From positions 86,589 to 150,588 of the forward strand of contig CACXMM010000002.1 in assembly GCA_902768785.1 (NCBI GenBank): 64,000 bases of DNA, written 5' to 3'. The DNA comes from an uncultured Prevotellaceae bacterium. Its GTDB lineage: Bacteria; Bacteroidota; Bacteroidia; Bacteroidales; Bacteroidaceae. This document shows positions 56,828 to 64,000 of the stretch, piece after piece. The number at the start of each line of letters is the position of its first letter. Position 1 is the stretch's first letter. The notes under the pieces were generated by a model. That model did no database searches. It had not been told where the DNA came from and saw nothing but the letters and a program-made list of their open reading frames with translations. Position numbers and translations under genes: made by a program.

Positions 56828-57196
56828 ATGAACGGACTATATACCATCATTTTGCTCATACTAAGCAATGTCTTCATGACACTTGCTTGGTATGGGCATC
56901 TTAAATTACAAGAGACGGGTGTTTCCAGCCACTGGCCGCTTATCGGTGTTATCGTTTTTTCATGGGGAATTGCCTTTCTGGAGTATTGCTGTCAAGTTCC
57001 TGCCAACCGTATGGGATTTGAAGGCAATGGCGGACCATTCAGTCTGGTACAGCTGAAAGTGATCCAAGAATGTGTTTCATTGGCTGTGTTTGCCGTCATT
57101 GCTAACATCCTCTTCCAAGGCGACCATCTTCACTGGAATCACATCCTCGCCTTTTTCCTCATTATCTGTGCTGTGTATCTGGTCTTTATGAAATAG
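56828..57196 (+). CDS. DUF486 / DMT-like membrane protein
   Basis: A 122-residue protein with four membrane helices (IILLILSNVFMTLAWYGHL, WPLIGVIVFSWGIAFLEYCC, LVQLKVIQECVSLAVFAVIA, ILAFFLIICAVYLVFM). It matches the DUF486 family of the drug/metabolite transporter superfamily (NRMG and the FSLVQLKVIQE segment are typical). Substrate unknown. It starts six bases after the Nfn-like gene and may be co-transcribed. Confidence 0.88.
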   Translation: MNGLYTIILLILSNVFMTLAWYGHLKLQETGVSSHWPLIGVIVFSWGIAFLEYCCQVPANRMGFEGNGGPFSLVQLKVIQECVSLAVFAVIANILFQGDHLHWNHILAFFLIICAVYLVFMK

Positions 57197-57231
57197 GATC
57201 ATATCTATCATAGCAAAAAATCGTTAATCGC

Positions 57232-57262
57232 TTTGATAATTAAAATATTCTTTGTATCTTTG
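57232..57262 (+). promoter_or_regulatory. Predicted promoter of the PD40-like gene and following operon
   Basis: TTTG, 19 nt, TATCTTTG, 23 bp before the ATG at 57286. Confidence 0.75.
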
Positions 57263-57285
57263 TTGTTCTAAATCACTGAAGAATA

Positions 57286-58431
57286 ATGAAGATACTTAGA
57301 ATTTTTATTTCTTTTCTGATCATCGCTTCCTGTCAGGGGACATACGCCCAAAAGAAGAAAGGTAGTAAAACTGCCGCCAAGAAAAAAACAGAGGTTGTAC
57401 AGCCATCTGCGGAGGACTTGCTCTACGAGAATATGCTTGAGAGTACACAGCGTGTGTTCTTCATCGACAGTATCGTAGTCGATCAAGATGACTTTATCCG
57501 TCACATTCCCCTGCCCAAGGAGTGTGGTGTACTCAAGAACCTAAGGAGTGAACAGAAAACAGGTTATGCCTTCATCAATGAGTTTGGAAACAAGATGTAT
57601 TATTCCGTTGAGGATACACTTGGGCATTCTTCCCTATTCACCAAAGATAAACTGGGCGAGAAATGGTCCAATCCAATAGCAATCTCAGGAATTTCTGACG
57701 ACCATTCCAACTACCCGTTTATGATGGCCGATGGTATGACGTTCTATTTTGCTCAGAAAGGTGAGAACTCTCTGGGAGGATACGACATCTTCGTGACACG
57801 GTATGACAGTGAGACCGGAGAATTCCTTCGACCCAACAATATCGGCCTTCCCTTTAACTCCAAAGCCAACGACTATATGTATGTAGTGGATGAACTCGAC
57901 TCTTTGGGATGGTTGGTAACCGATCGAAATCAGCCGGAAGGAAAGGTGTGTATTTATACTTTCGTCCCGTCAAAGAACCGTGAGAGTTTTGATCTGGAAG
58001 AAATGTCTGATCAGGTTGTAAGACGGTTTGCAGACATTCAGAGCATCGAGGCGACATGGCCATCAGCTGAGGCTCAACAGACAGCCGTCAGGCGATTGGA
58101 AATGATGAAGAACAGACGCTCGACAGATATGCAAACAGCTTCCTTCTCTTTCGTCGTCAACGACATGATAACCTATCATTCTCCCTCAGACTTCCATTCA
58201 TCTACTGCACGCACTATGTTCATGGATATGCTTCAAGCAAGAGAGAGAAGGGAAAACGATGCCAGACAACTAGAAGCCCTCAGGGAACGCTATTACCATG
58301 CTGATGAAGAGGAACGCAAAGAACTTAAAACTACTATTCTTGAAGCCGAGAAAGAACTGGAACTGCTGAGTATTTCCATTAGTAAAATGGAGAAAGCAAT
58401 ACGTAATGAAGAAATAAAAACGACTAACTAA
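57286..58431 (+). CDS. Exported protein with PD40-like beta-propeller repeats
   Basis: A 381-residue protein with a signal peptide (MKILRIFISFLIIASCQGTY, cut after AQ; the cysteine does not form a clear lipobox) and a lysine-rich start (KKKGSKTAAKKKTE). The middle holds WD40-like/PD40 blades (NYPFMMADGMTFYFAQKGEN SLGG region and NDYMYVVDELDSLGWLVTDR), as in OmpA-type and TolB-like envelope proteins. The last 80 residues form a coiled coil (RERRENDARQLEALRERYYH). Role unknown; 13 bp before the nucleoside phosphorylase gene. Confidence 0.78.
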   Translation: MKILRIFISFLIIASCQGTYAQKKKGSKTAAKKKTEVVQPSAEDLLYENMLESTQRVFFIDSIVVDQDDFIRHIPLPKECGVLKNLRSEQKTGYAFINEFGNKMYYSVEDTLGHSSLFTKDKLGEKWSNPIAISGISDDHSNYPFMMADGMTFYFAQKGENSLGGYDIFVTRYDSETGEFLRPNNIGLPFNSKANDYMYVVDELDSLGWLVTDRNQPEGKVCIYTFVPSKNRESFDLEEMSDQVVRRFADIQSIEATWPSAEAQQTAVRRLEMMKNRRSTDMQTASFSFVVNDMITYHSPSDFHSSTARTMFMDMLQARERRENDARQLEALRERYYHADEEERKELKTTILEAEKELELLSISISKMEKAIRNEEIKTTN

Positions 58432-58444
58432 ATACATTGAATCT

Positions 58445-59320
58445 ATGAGTAAAAGACATTTTCCAGAATCTGAACTGATCATCAATGCTGATGGTTCGTG
58501 TTTCCACCTTCATCTGAAGCCAGAACAGCTGGCAGACAAAGTGATTCTCGTGGGCGATCCTGCACGAGTAGATACAGTAGCCGCACACTTCGACACAAAA
58601 GAATGCGAGGTCAGCAGCCGGGAGTTTCATACCATCACAGGTATTTATAAAGGGAAACGTATCACCGTTCAAAGTCATGGAATAGGCTGTGATAATATTG
58701 ACATCGTAGTCAACGAACTCGATACTTTAGCTAACATCGACTACAACACTCGAGAGGAAAAGGAAGAACATCGTACGCTGACAATGGTACGCATAGGTAC
58801 TTGTGGCGGGCTCCAGCCATTCACGCCCACAGGTAGCTTTGTGGCATCGGTGAAGAGCATTGGTTTCGATGGGCTTCTCAACTTCTATGCTGATCGCAAT
58901 AAGGTGTGCGACCTCGAACTCGAAGAAGCGTTCAAGAAACACATGAATTGGGATGCCGTCAAGGGAGCACCCTATGTTTCCATTGCCGATGCAAAACTCA
59001 TCAATCAGATTGCACAAGACGATATGGTGCGCGGCTACACCATTTCTTGTGGCGGTTTCTATGGCCCTCAGGGACGTATTCTACGTGCCGAGATTGCCGA
59101 TCCTGACCAGAATCAAAAGGTGGAATCATTTAAGTATAACGACTTAAGAGTCTGCAACTTCGAGATGGAGTCATCTGCCCTTGCTGGTCTCGCATCGATA
59201 CTCGGCCATCGCGCCATGACCTGCTGCATGGTCATCGCCAACCGTTATGCTAAGGAAATGAACACGGAATATAAGAACTCTATCGACACGCTGATTGAAT
59301 TAGTCCTCGACCGTATATGA
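58445..59320 (+). CDS. Nucleoside phosphorylase (uridine phosphorylase-like)
   Basis: A 291-residue enzyme of the PNP/UDP family, splitting nucleosides with phosphate into base and ribose-1-phosphate. ILVGDPARVDTVAAHFD, the phosphate/ribose segment MVRIGTCGGLQPFTPTGSFV and the late NFEMESSALAGLASILG are typical. The base specificity cannot be fixed by eye; uridine is the usual assignment. Its stop overlaps the start of the DUF3784 gene (ATGA). Confidence 0.9.
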   Translation: MSKRHFPESELIINADGSCFHLHLKPEQLADKVILVGDPARVDTVAAHFDTKECEVSSREFHTITGIYKGKRITVQSHGIGCDNIDIVVNELDTLANIDYNTREEKEEHRTLTMVRIGTCGGLQPFTPTGSFVASVKSIGFDGLLNFYADRNKVCDLELEEAFKKHMNWDAVKGAPYVSIADAKLINQIAQDDMVRGYTISCGGFYGPQGRILRAEIADPDQNQKVESFKYNDLRVCNFEMESSALAGLASILGHRAMTCCMVIANRYAKEMNTEYKNSIDTLIELVLDRI

Positions 59321-59616
59321 TCATTAGTATCAGCTTGGCCATCCTCTTTGTCGTCCTTGCTGTCATCTTTTTGATGGGTAAGGGCGATAAACTCATTGCA
59401 GGCTACAAAACTGCCAGCGAGGAGGAAAAACAGAAAGTGAACATCCATCGTTTGCGCCTGCTCATGGCAATCTTATCTGTGATTACAGCCGTTTTCTGCG
59501 CCAGCCAGCCCTTCATTGGTAGCGAACCCAGAGACCACCTGGGCATTGGTTTCGTGTTCTTTTTAGTCACCTTGATATTCGTAATTCTCGCCAACACATG
59601 GGCAAAGAAGAAATGA
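59317..59616 (+). CDS. DUF3784 small membrane protein
   Basis: A 99-residue protein with three hydrophobic segments (ISLAILFVVLAVIFLMG, LLMAILSVITAVFCASQP, LGIGFVFFLVTLIFVILANT) and the DUF3784-type GKGDKLIAGYKTASEEEK loop. Function unknown. Its last codons overlap the mnmE start by four bases (ATGA), so the three genes phosphorylase-DUF3784-mnmE form a coupled chain. Confidence 0.85.
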   Translation: MIISISLAILFVVLAVIFLMGKGDKLIAGYKTASEEEKQKVNIHRLRLLMAILSVITAVFCASQPFIGSEPRDHLGIGFVFFLVTLIFVILANTWAKKK

Positions 59617-60971
59617 ACCACAACGATACCATCTGCGCTCTTGCAACAGCACCTGGCGGTGCCCTCGCCATCATTCGCGTTAGCGGTCTTGAAGCCTTGT
59701 CTGTTGTTGACACAATATGTCGCAGTTCCATAGCGTCTGCCCCTGCCAACACCATCCGTTATACCCACGTCACAGATGGATCTGAACTCATCGACGAGGT
59801 CGTGGTCAGCGTCTATCGTGCTCCTCATAGCTATACAGGTGAAGACTCTGCGGAGATTTCGTGTCATGGTTCCTCATACATCATTACCAAGATATTGGAG
59901 GCGCTCATTGCCAATGGTTGCCGCATGGCAAACCCTGGCGAATACACCATGCGCGCATACCTCAACGGGAAGATGGATCTCTCACAAGCGGAAGCCGTGG
60001 CCGACCTGATTGCATCAACCAACAAAGCCACACATAAAATAGCGATGAGTCAACTAAGAGGACATTTCTCTTCGGAACTATCCTCTTTGCGTGAACAATT
60101 GTTGAGACTTACCTCTTTGTTAGAACTCGAACTGGATTTCTCTGACCATGAGGACTTGGAGTTTGCCGACCGTAACGAACTATTGGAAATTGCCCAACGA
60201 ATAGAAAGTCACATCAGCCATCTTGTACAGACTTTTGAAGCAGGTCAAGCCTTGAAAAACGGTATTCCCGTTGCAATTATCGGAAAGACCAACGTTGGAA
60301 AATCCACATTACTTAATAAACTACTAAAAGACGAACGCGCCATCGTGTCTGACATTCATGGAACGACACGCGACACCATTGAAGACACCATCGGCATTCA
60401 AGGAATTACCTTCCGCTTTATCGACACCGCTGGCATCAGACAAACCGTAGATACCGTGGAGCAAATTGGCATTGAGCGCACTTATCAAGCGATGGAGAAA
60501 GCCCGCATCATCCTCTGGCTCATCGATGAGGAACCGTCAAAAGAGGAGTTACAAGTGATGCAAGAAAAGTGCGAAGGAAAGTCTTTAATCATCATTCAAA
60601 ACAAAATCGACAAGGAAGAGAAAATCCAAGCCTCTACCCTATCGTCATTAACCACTCATTTCATCACCATCTCCGCCAAATTTGGCACCAACATCGACCA
60701 ACTGGAAAAGGAGATTTACACTGTTGCCAACATACCCGAAATCAAGGAAAACGACATCATCGTAACCAACGCCCGCCACTATAACGCCCTACTTCTAGCC
60801 CAAGAGGACATTCAACGGGTAATATCGGGATTAGAACAAAACCTAAGCGGCGACCTACTAAGCGAAGACCTCCGCATGATTCTATCAACCTTGGCAGAAA
60901 TTACAGGCGGCGAAATCACCCCCGATGAAGTATTAGGAAATATCTTTAAGCATTTTTGCGTGGGTAAATAG
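59613..60971 (+). CDS. mnmE: tRNA modification GTPase MnmE
   Basis: A 452-residue GTPase which, with MnmG, adds a carboxymethylaminomethyl group to U34 of certain tRNAs. N-terminal folate-binding domain (ICALATAPGGALAIIRVSG), a helical domain, and the inserted G domain with P-loop GKTNVGKSTLLN, switch DIHGTTRDTIEDT, DTAGIR and NKID. The C-terminal catalytic motif is FCVGK. Start MNHNDTICALATAPGG was chosen because it overlaps the preceding stop as ATGA. The last third is clearly more AT-rich than genes before 59 kb. mnmG is not in the window. Confidence 0.97.
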   Translation: MNHNDTICALATAPGGALAIIRVSGLEALSVVDTICRSSIASAPANTIRYTHVTDGSELIDEVVVSVYRAPHSYTGEDSAEISCHGSSYIITKILEALIANGCRMANPGEYTMRAYLNGKMDLSQAEAVADLIASTNKATHKIAMSQLRGHFSSELSSLREQLLRLTSLLELELDFSDHEDLEFADRNELLEIAQRIESHISHLVQTFEAGQALKNGIPVAIIGKTNVGKSTLLNKLLKDERAIVSDIHGTTRDTIEDTIGIQGITFRFIDTAGIRQTVDTVEQIGIERTYQAMEKARIILWLIDEEPSKEELQVMQEKCEGKSLIIIQNKIDKEEKIQASTLSSLTTHFITISAKFGTNIDQLEKEIYTVANIPEIKENDIIVTNARHYNALLLAQEDIQRVISGLEQNLSGDLLSEDLRMILSTLAEITGGEITPDEVLGNIFKHFCVGK

Positions 60972-61059
60972 GTTGTAACACGTTGATTATTAAATAGTTA
61001 TAGTTCTTTGTTAGAGTATTTTAACAAATATGATAACTGTCTGATTATCAGCTGTTTGC

Positions 61060-61181
61060 AAAAATCTGCAAATAAAAATTATCACATTCTGCGGTAGAAA
61101 GTACGAAAAATGGGGGTAAAAATCTGCAAATATCCGATACTCATTTTGAGGGTAGTTGTCACCTGATATTTGCAGATTTTT
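61060..61181. repeat. Three perfect 15-bp sites upstream of the recombinase module
   Basis: AAAAATCTGCAAATA occurs at 61060-61074 and 61118-61132 on the plus strand and at 61167-61181 on the minus strand. The second and third form a perfect 17-bp inverted repeat with 30 bases between. They look like binding sites for a recombinase or its regulator. Confidence 0.85.
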
Positions 61182-61210
61182 GTAGATGTTTGTATTGCGC
61201 CGATTTCATT

Positions 61211-61249
61211 ATATTATCATGCCTGCACTAAAGCAGGTTTTGATAATAT
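61211..61249 (+). promoter_or_regulatory. Hairpin covering the start codon of the triple-HTH gene
   Basis: ATATTATCA-TG-CCTGC and GCAGG-TTT-TGATAATAT pair across a 6-nt loop. The right arm ends inside the ATG at 61248, so the mRNA hairpin would mask the start. Confidence 0.55.
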
Positions 61250-61853
61250 GATATACAACAACAAAAAACACTTCTACGATCCATACGATAGTTTGGACGC
61301 AGAATGGAAAGCAAGACTCTCTCATGAGATGCTTTCCGTAAGAGAAGCGGCTCGCCTTTCTGGATTCAGCCGCCAGTACATTAACAAACTCATTGCAAAC
61401 GGCATCATTGACGCTAAAAAGAACAACGATGGGAACTATGTGATTGCTTGGAAAAAGTTCGTCAGATGGTTCTCGGCTCTTCCAATTACACCAACCTCCC
61501 CTATCGGTTATGCCAGTTACTCTTTGAAAGAGCTGATGCGCTACACGGGCATGAGCAGATGCTGGTTACTTAAGTTTGCGACACGTAATTCTATTCCTTC
61601 ATACTATGTTGGTATGTATCGTCGTTTCTGCAAGTCAGCCTGTGAAGAAGCATGGAAACGTGAATCTATAGCACTGAAGCGTTGGCTTATCATTGAAGAA
61701 GCCTGCGCACTCTTCGATATTGATGAGGAAGTCATCTTTGCTCTTGCCGCCCTACATAAGATAAGAGTGAAAAGACTGAATAAAAGCCAGGTTTATAATA
61801 AGGCAGATATACTGTCCGTCGTGAAGAAAGGAGGTAAATTATGTCACGAGTGA
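61248..61853 (+). CDS. Triple helix-turn-helix (excisionase-like) protein
   Basis: A 201-residue protein built from three consecutive HTH_17/MerR-like DNA-binding units: 29-75 (LSVREAARLSGFSRQYINKL), 91-137 (YSLKELMRYTGMSRCWLLKF) and 147-192 (LIIEEACALFDIDEEVIFAL). Single units of this kind form excisionases of tyrosine recombinases. Three in a row is unusual. It overlaps the recombinase gene by 13 bases, so the two are translated together and probably act together, for example as a directionality factor or repressor. A frame from 61170 would add 26 residues but lies over the repeat sites. Confidence 0.8.
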   Translation: MIYNNKKHFYDPYDSLDAEWKARLSHEMLSVREAARLSGFSRQYINKLIANGIIDAKKNNDGNYVIAWKKFVRWFSALPITPTSPIGYASYSLKELMRYTGMSRCWLLKFATRNSIPSYYVGMYRRFCKSACEEAWKRESIALKRWLIIEEACALFDIDEEVIFALAALHKIRVKRLNKSQVYNKADILSVVKKGGKLCHE

Positions 61854-62938
61854 TTCTAAAGTACAGAAATATTTCACAGGGTAAAATGAAATCCATCTAC
61901 CTGGAGTTTAATCCTGCTATTCATGACATCAAGGGCAATAGCATAAGATACGAATGCTTGAATTTGGAAATATACACCAATCCGGAGAATAGCCATCAGT
62001 TCAAGCACAATAGATCCGTAGAGGAGATTGCAGAAACAATTAGATGTGAAAGGTATCTGCAGCTGGTTCGTCACGACTACAGTTTCTTGGCTAAGGCCAG
62101 GCTTGACGAGGACTTTTTAGAGTATTTCAGATTGAATGGTGATTGTCATGGTGCAAAATATCAAAGCAGCCGACTTCATTTTGAGAGATTTTGCAAGGGA
62201 CAATGCAAGTTTAGGGACATCAATGCCAGTCTCTGCGAGCGGTTCCGTCTTTACCTGCTTCGTGCCAGGGGGTTGCAGCACACCAAGAAAAAGCTATCCA
62301 AGAACTCTGCAAGTGCATATTTTAATGCATTCCTTAGCATTGTCCATTTTGCCTATAGGGACAATATTCTTTCTGAAGACTACACCACATGCATAGAAAA
62401 GATAAAATGGAACCATGACATTCCAAAGGAATACTTATCGAGTGCAGAAATCAAGCAGTTGGCAAGTACACCATATGATGATAATCCAGATGTGTATAGG
62501 GCTGGCATGTTTTCCATCTATACAGGATTAAGAAGGAGTGACATCCTTGCTCTCAGATGGGAGAACATACATCATGACCGTGGACGAAAAGCATATATCA
62601 GGTTCCGTATCAAAAAAACGAGAACATTGATTCAATTGCCTTTGTCTCTTCCTGCCATAAGGGTATTAGGGGATCCGAAATCTGAAGGAAAGATATTCCC
62701 CATGATAACAGAAAGCATCCTTACAATACATATCCCCAGATGGGTCAGCAAGGCTAGAATCCGCAAGCACATCACCTTCCATTGCTTCCGGCACACTTTT
62801 GCTATGCAGTTGTTAGACAAAGGGGTAGACATTTATACCATCGCTGCACTTCTCGGACACAAGCAGGTGTCAAGTACACAGAACTATGCTAAAATGTCTT
62901 CGAAGAAAATGATTGAGGCAATCGTGAAGATGGAATAA
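61841..62938 (+). CDS. Tyrosine-type site-specific recombinase
   Basis: A 365-residue integrase/invertase. An arm-like N-terminus (about 1-60), a SAM-like core-binding domain (about 80-185) and a complete catalytic domain: Arg231 (GLRRSD), Lys259, His314 and Arg317 (HCFRHT), His340 (GHK) and Tyr349 (NYAKM). It should cut and rejoin DNA at paired sites, as an integrase of a mobile element or an invertase acting elsewhere on the chromosome. The only partner is the triple-HTH gene; no transfer, replication or cargo genes follow. Base composition is more AT-rich than in the left part of the window. Confidence 0.92.
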   Translation: MSRVILKYRNISQGKMKSIYLEFNPAIHDIKGNSIRYECLNLEIYTNPENSHQFKHNRSVEEIAETIRCERYLQLVRHDYSFLAKARLDEDFLEYFRLNGDCHGAKYQSSRLHFERFCKGQCKFRDINASLCERFRLYLLRARGLQHTKKKLSKNSASAYFNAFLSIVHFAYRDNILSEDYTTCIEKIKWNHDIPKEYLSSAEIKQLASTPYDDNPDVYRAGMFSIYTGLRRSDILALRWENIHHDRGRKAYIRFRIKKTRTLIQLPLSLPAIRVLGDPKSEGKIFPMITESILTIHIPRWVSKARIRKHITFHCFRHTFAMQLLDKGVDIYTIAALLGHKQVSSTQNYAKMSSKKMIEAIVKME

Positions 62939-62974
62939 TAGCGTTTTTTACAACAAGGATAACAGATCCTAATA

Positions 62975-63016
62975 TAATAAGAGGTTTCCATCAATTGATG
63001 AGAACCTCTATTATTT
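62975..63016 (+). terminator. Probable terminator after the recombinase
   Basis: TAATAAGAGGTTTC pairs imperfectly with GAGAACCTCTATTA around a short loop, followed by TTTATC, 40 bp after the recombinase stop. Confidence 0.5.
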
Positions 63017-63101
63017 ATCAGAACGTTTTGCTTTATAAAGAGACTTTTATATAGCAACAACAAATTACATTCTCTTATATAGGAGGAATGGAAGATTTTT
63101 G

Positions 63102-63734
63102 TTAATGATTCTTCTTAATGGCCGCAATGATTTGACTGGCAACTTTCTTAACAGGCATTACCCAAAACAGTCCCTCGCCTTTGGCCATTCCAGTATCAAC
63201 TAAGCCAGGGCGAATATCTGTAACTACTATATTTCCTCCTTTTTTAAAAGCTTTCTTACGCAAAGCTTCCATATAGTTGATTTGATAGGCTTTTGTCGCA
63301 CTATAGGCAGGAGCCATTGGTTCGCCTCGCAGTCCGCCAGCCGAAGTGACGGCAACAAGATAGCCGCTGCCTTGTTGCTCGAAGATATGGTAGAACATAT
63401 CAATGGTAAACGTCCAACCTACAACATTAGTATCAATTGCTGGACGCTCCACAGCATAGTCCAGCGTGACGTTAATATCACCTACACCAGAACAAACAAT
63501 AGCAATATCTATGTGCTCCAGTTCTTTGTGAAGCGTATTAATCGTTTGTTCAATCTCTTCTAAATTGGTTATGTCTGCTTTAGCAGGAATGGTCTTGGAT
63601 GGATATTTCTGAAACAATTCGTCAAGCAAATGTGCACGTCGGCCAATAATGCCAATTCTATTGTTCTCATTTGCATATTTCTCGAAAAGAGCTTTACCAA
63701 TACCAGAGGTGGCTCCTATGATAACGATATTCAT
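63102..63734 (-). CDS. Short-chain dehydrogenase/reductase
   Basis: A 210-residue SDR. NAD(P) loop IIGATSGIGKALFEKYA with GRRAH after the second strand, the NAG-equivalent region IVCSGVGDIN, the catalytic Ser in VAVTSAGGLRG and the YxxxK motif in YSATKAYQINYMEALRKKAF. The substrate is not identifiable. Stand-alone gene with a -7 box (TACTTTTG) just upstream. It is short for the family but all catalytic elements are present. Confidence 0.93.
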   Translation of the reverse strand: MNIVIIGATSGIGKALFEKYANENNRIGIIGRRAHLLDELFQKYPSKTIPAKADITNLEEIEQTINTLHKELEHIDIAIVCSGVGDINVTLDYAVERPAIDTNVVGWTFTIDMFYHIFEQQGSGYLVAVTSAGGLRGEPMAPAYSATKAYQINYMEALRKKAFKKGGNIVVTDIRPGLVDTGMAKGEGLFWVMPVKKVASQIIAAIKKNH

Positions 63735-63751
63735 ATTGTGCTTTTTGTGTA

Positions 63752-63759
63752 CAAAAGTA
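63752..63759 (-). promoter_or_regulatory. Predicted -7 box of the SDR gene
   Basis: TACTTTTG on the minus strand, 18 bp before the ATG. No good -33 box at the usual distance. Confidence 0.45.
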
Positions 63760-63838
63760 AAAATTTATTTGTAAGCATAAGCACAATAGAAAGTAAAAGA
63801 AGCCTCATTATGGCAAACTCTCAAAACATTTTGAGAAT

Positions 63839-64000
63839 TTACAGACCAAATGTTATCTCTCTACGAATGTTGCTGATAGTTGTAGGTGTAACTTTTAGAT
63901 AAGAGGCTATGTCTTTTAGGTTGATACTTTGTACTATTTCAGGACAACGAAGGAGTAAACGCTTATACCGTTCTCTGGTTGTCATTCGATATGTATCAAG
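63839..64000 (-). CDS. Crp/Fnr-family regulator, C-terminal end (partial)
   Basis: The last 53 codons of a minus-strand gene that enters from beyond the window. The visible part reads TTRERYKRLLLRCPEIVQSI then NLKDIASYLKVTPTTISNIR, ending REITFGL. This is the helix-turn-helix of Crp/Fnr regulators, in which DIASYLxxTP-TxSxIRR is the recognition region. The ligand-binding domain is outside the window. It lies 104 bp upstream of the SDR gene in the same direction and could regulate it. Confidence 0.85.
   Translation of the reverse strand, partial: LDTYRMTTRERYKRLLLRCPEIVQSINLKDIASYLKVTPTTISNIRREITFGL

Noticed and set aside
61174-63110. Attachment-site direct repeat flanking the recombinase module
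   Set aside because: AGATTTTTGTAGATGTTT (61174) and AGATTTTTGTTAATGATT (63093) match at 15 of 18 positions, but both are AT-rich and the second overlaps the SDR stop codon; too weak to call att sites.

Overview
The window is a stretch of a Bacteroidales chromosome, most likely Prevotellaceae. The evidence is the promoter type (TTTG/TTG, a 19-20 bp spacer, then TAnnTTTG, found at nearly twenty starts), the Bacteroidetes gene order atpD-atpC-orf-atpB-E-F-H-A-G, a GT3-type glycogen synthase beside a short GlgP, split gcvPA/gcvPB, a TonB receptor with a carboxypeptidase-like N-domain, and a small protein resembling a T9SS sorting domain. Most of the window is housekeeping DNA. No tRNA, rRNA, CRISPR array or insertion sequence was found.

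Layout. 1-8 kb: the end of a periplasmic protein gene, gyrA, and a glycogen pair (phosphorylase, synthase). 8-12 kb: a PurF-like phosphoribosyltransferase without its N-terminal cysteine, a BASS-type transporter, a TSCPD protein and a YebC regulator. 12-21.5 kb: pheT, a GH73-LysM hydrolase, then an envelope operon (small sorting-domain-like protein, L,D-transpeptidase, ECF sigma factor, anti-sigma-like protein, CpxP-like protein), followed by mazG, a lipoprotein and rnz. 21.7-29.2 kb: tagaturonate reductase, a cupin, a 1098-residue TonB-dependent receptor and two exported proteins. 29.4-36.1 kb: lipoate ligase and the whole glycine cleavage system in one operon (lplA-gcvT-gcvH-gcvPA-gcvPB-lpd). 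36.2-43.6 kb: the F-type ATP synthase operon. 43.8-52 kb: an SGNH esterase with an odd tail, hisS-purA-fur, and an AraC-type regulator with a DPP III peptidase and an AlkD-like protein. 52-61 kb: rplU-rpmA, a frameshifted serS, a fused NfnA/NfnB-type flavoprotein, a nucleoside phosphorylase and mnmE. 61-63 kb: a more AT-rich module of a protein with three helix-turn-helix units and a tyrosine recombinase. The end holds an SDR oxidoreductase and the C-terminus of a Crp/Fnr regulator.

The most interesting signals are: (1) the triple-HTH/recombinase module, preceded by three perfect copies of a 15-bp motif and a hairpin over its start codon; (2) three long intergenic regions that each carry a tandem array with exactly 22-bp period but unrelated sequence; (3) a PurF homologue that keeps its phosphoribosyltransferase site and likely Fe-S cysteines but has lost the glutaminase nucleophile; (4) a frameshift in the only serS seen; (5) an extended promoter element shared by four starts; (6) an esterase ending in what looks like a truncated pectinesterase domain. 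All family assignments rest on reading the sequence and motifs; no database search was run.
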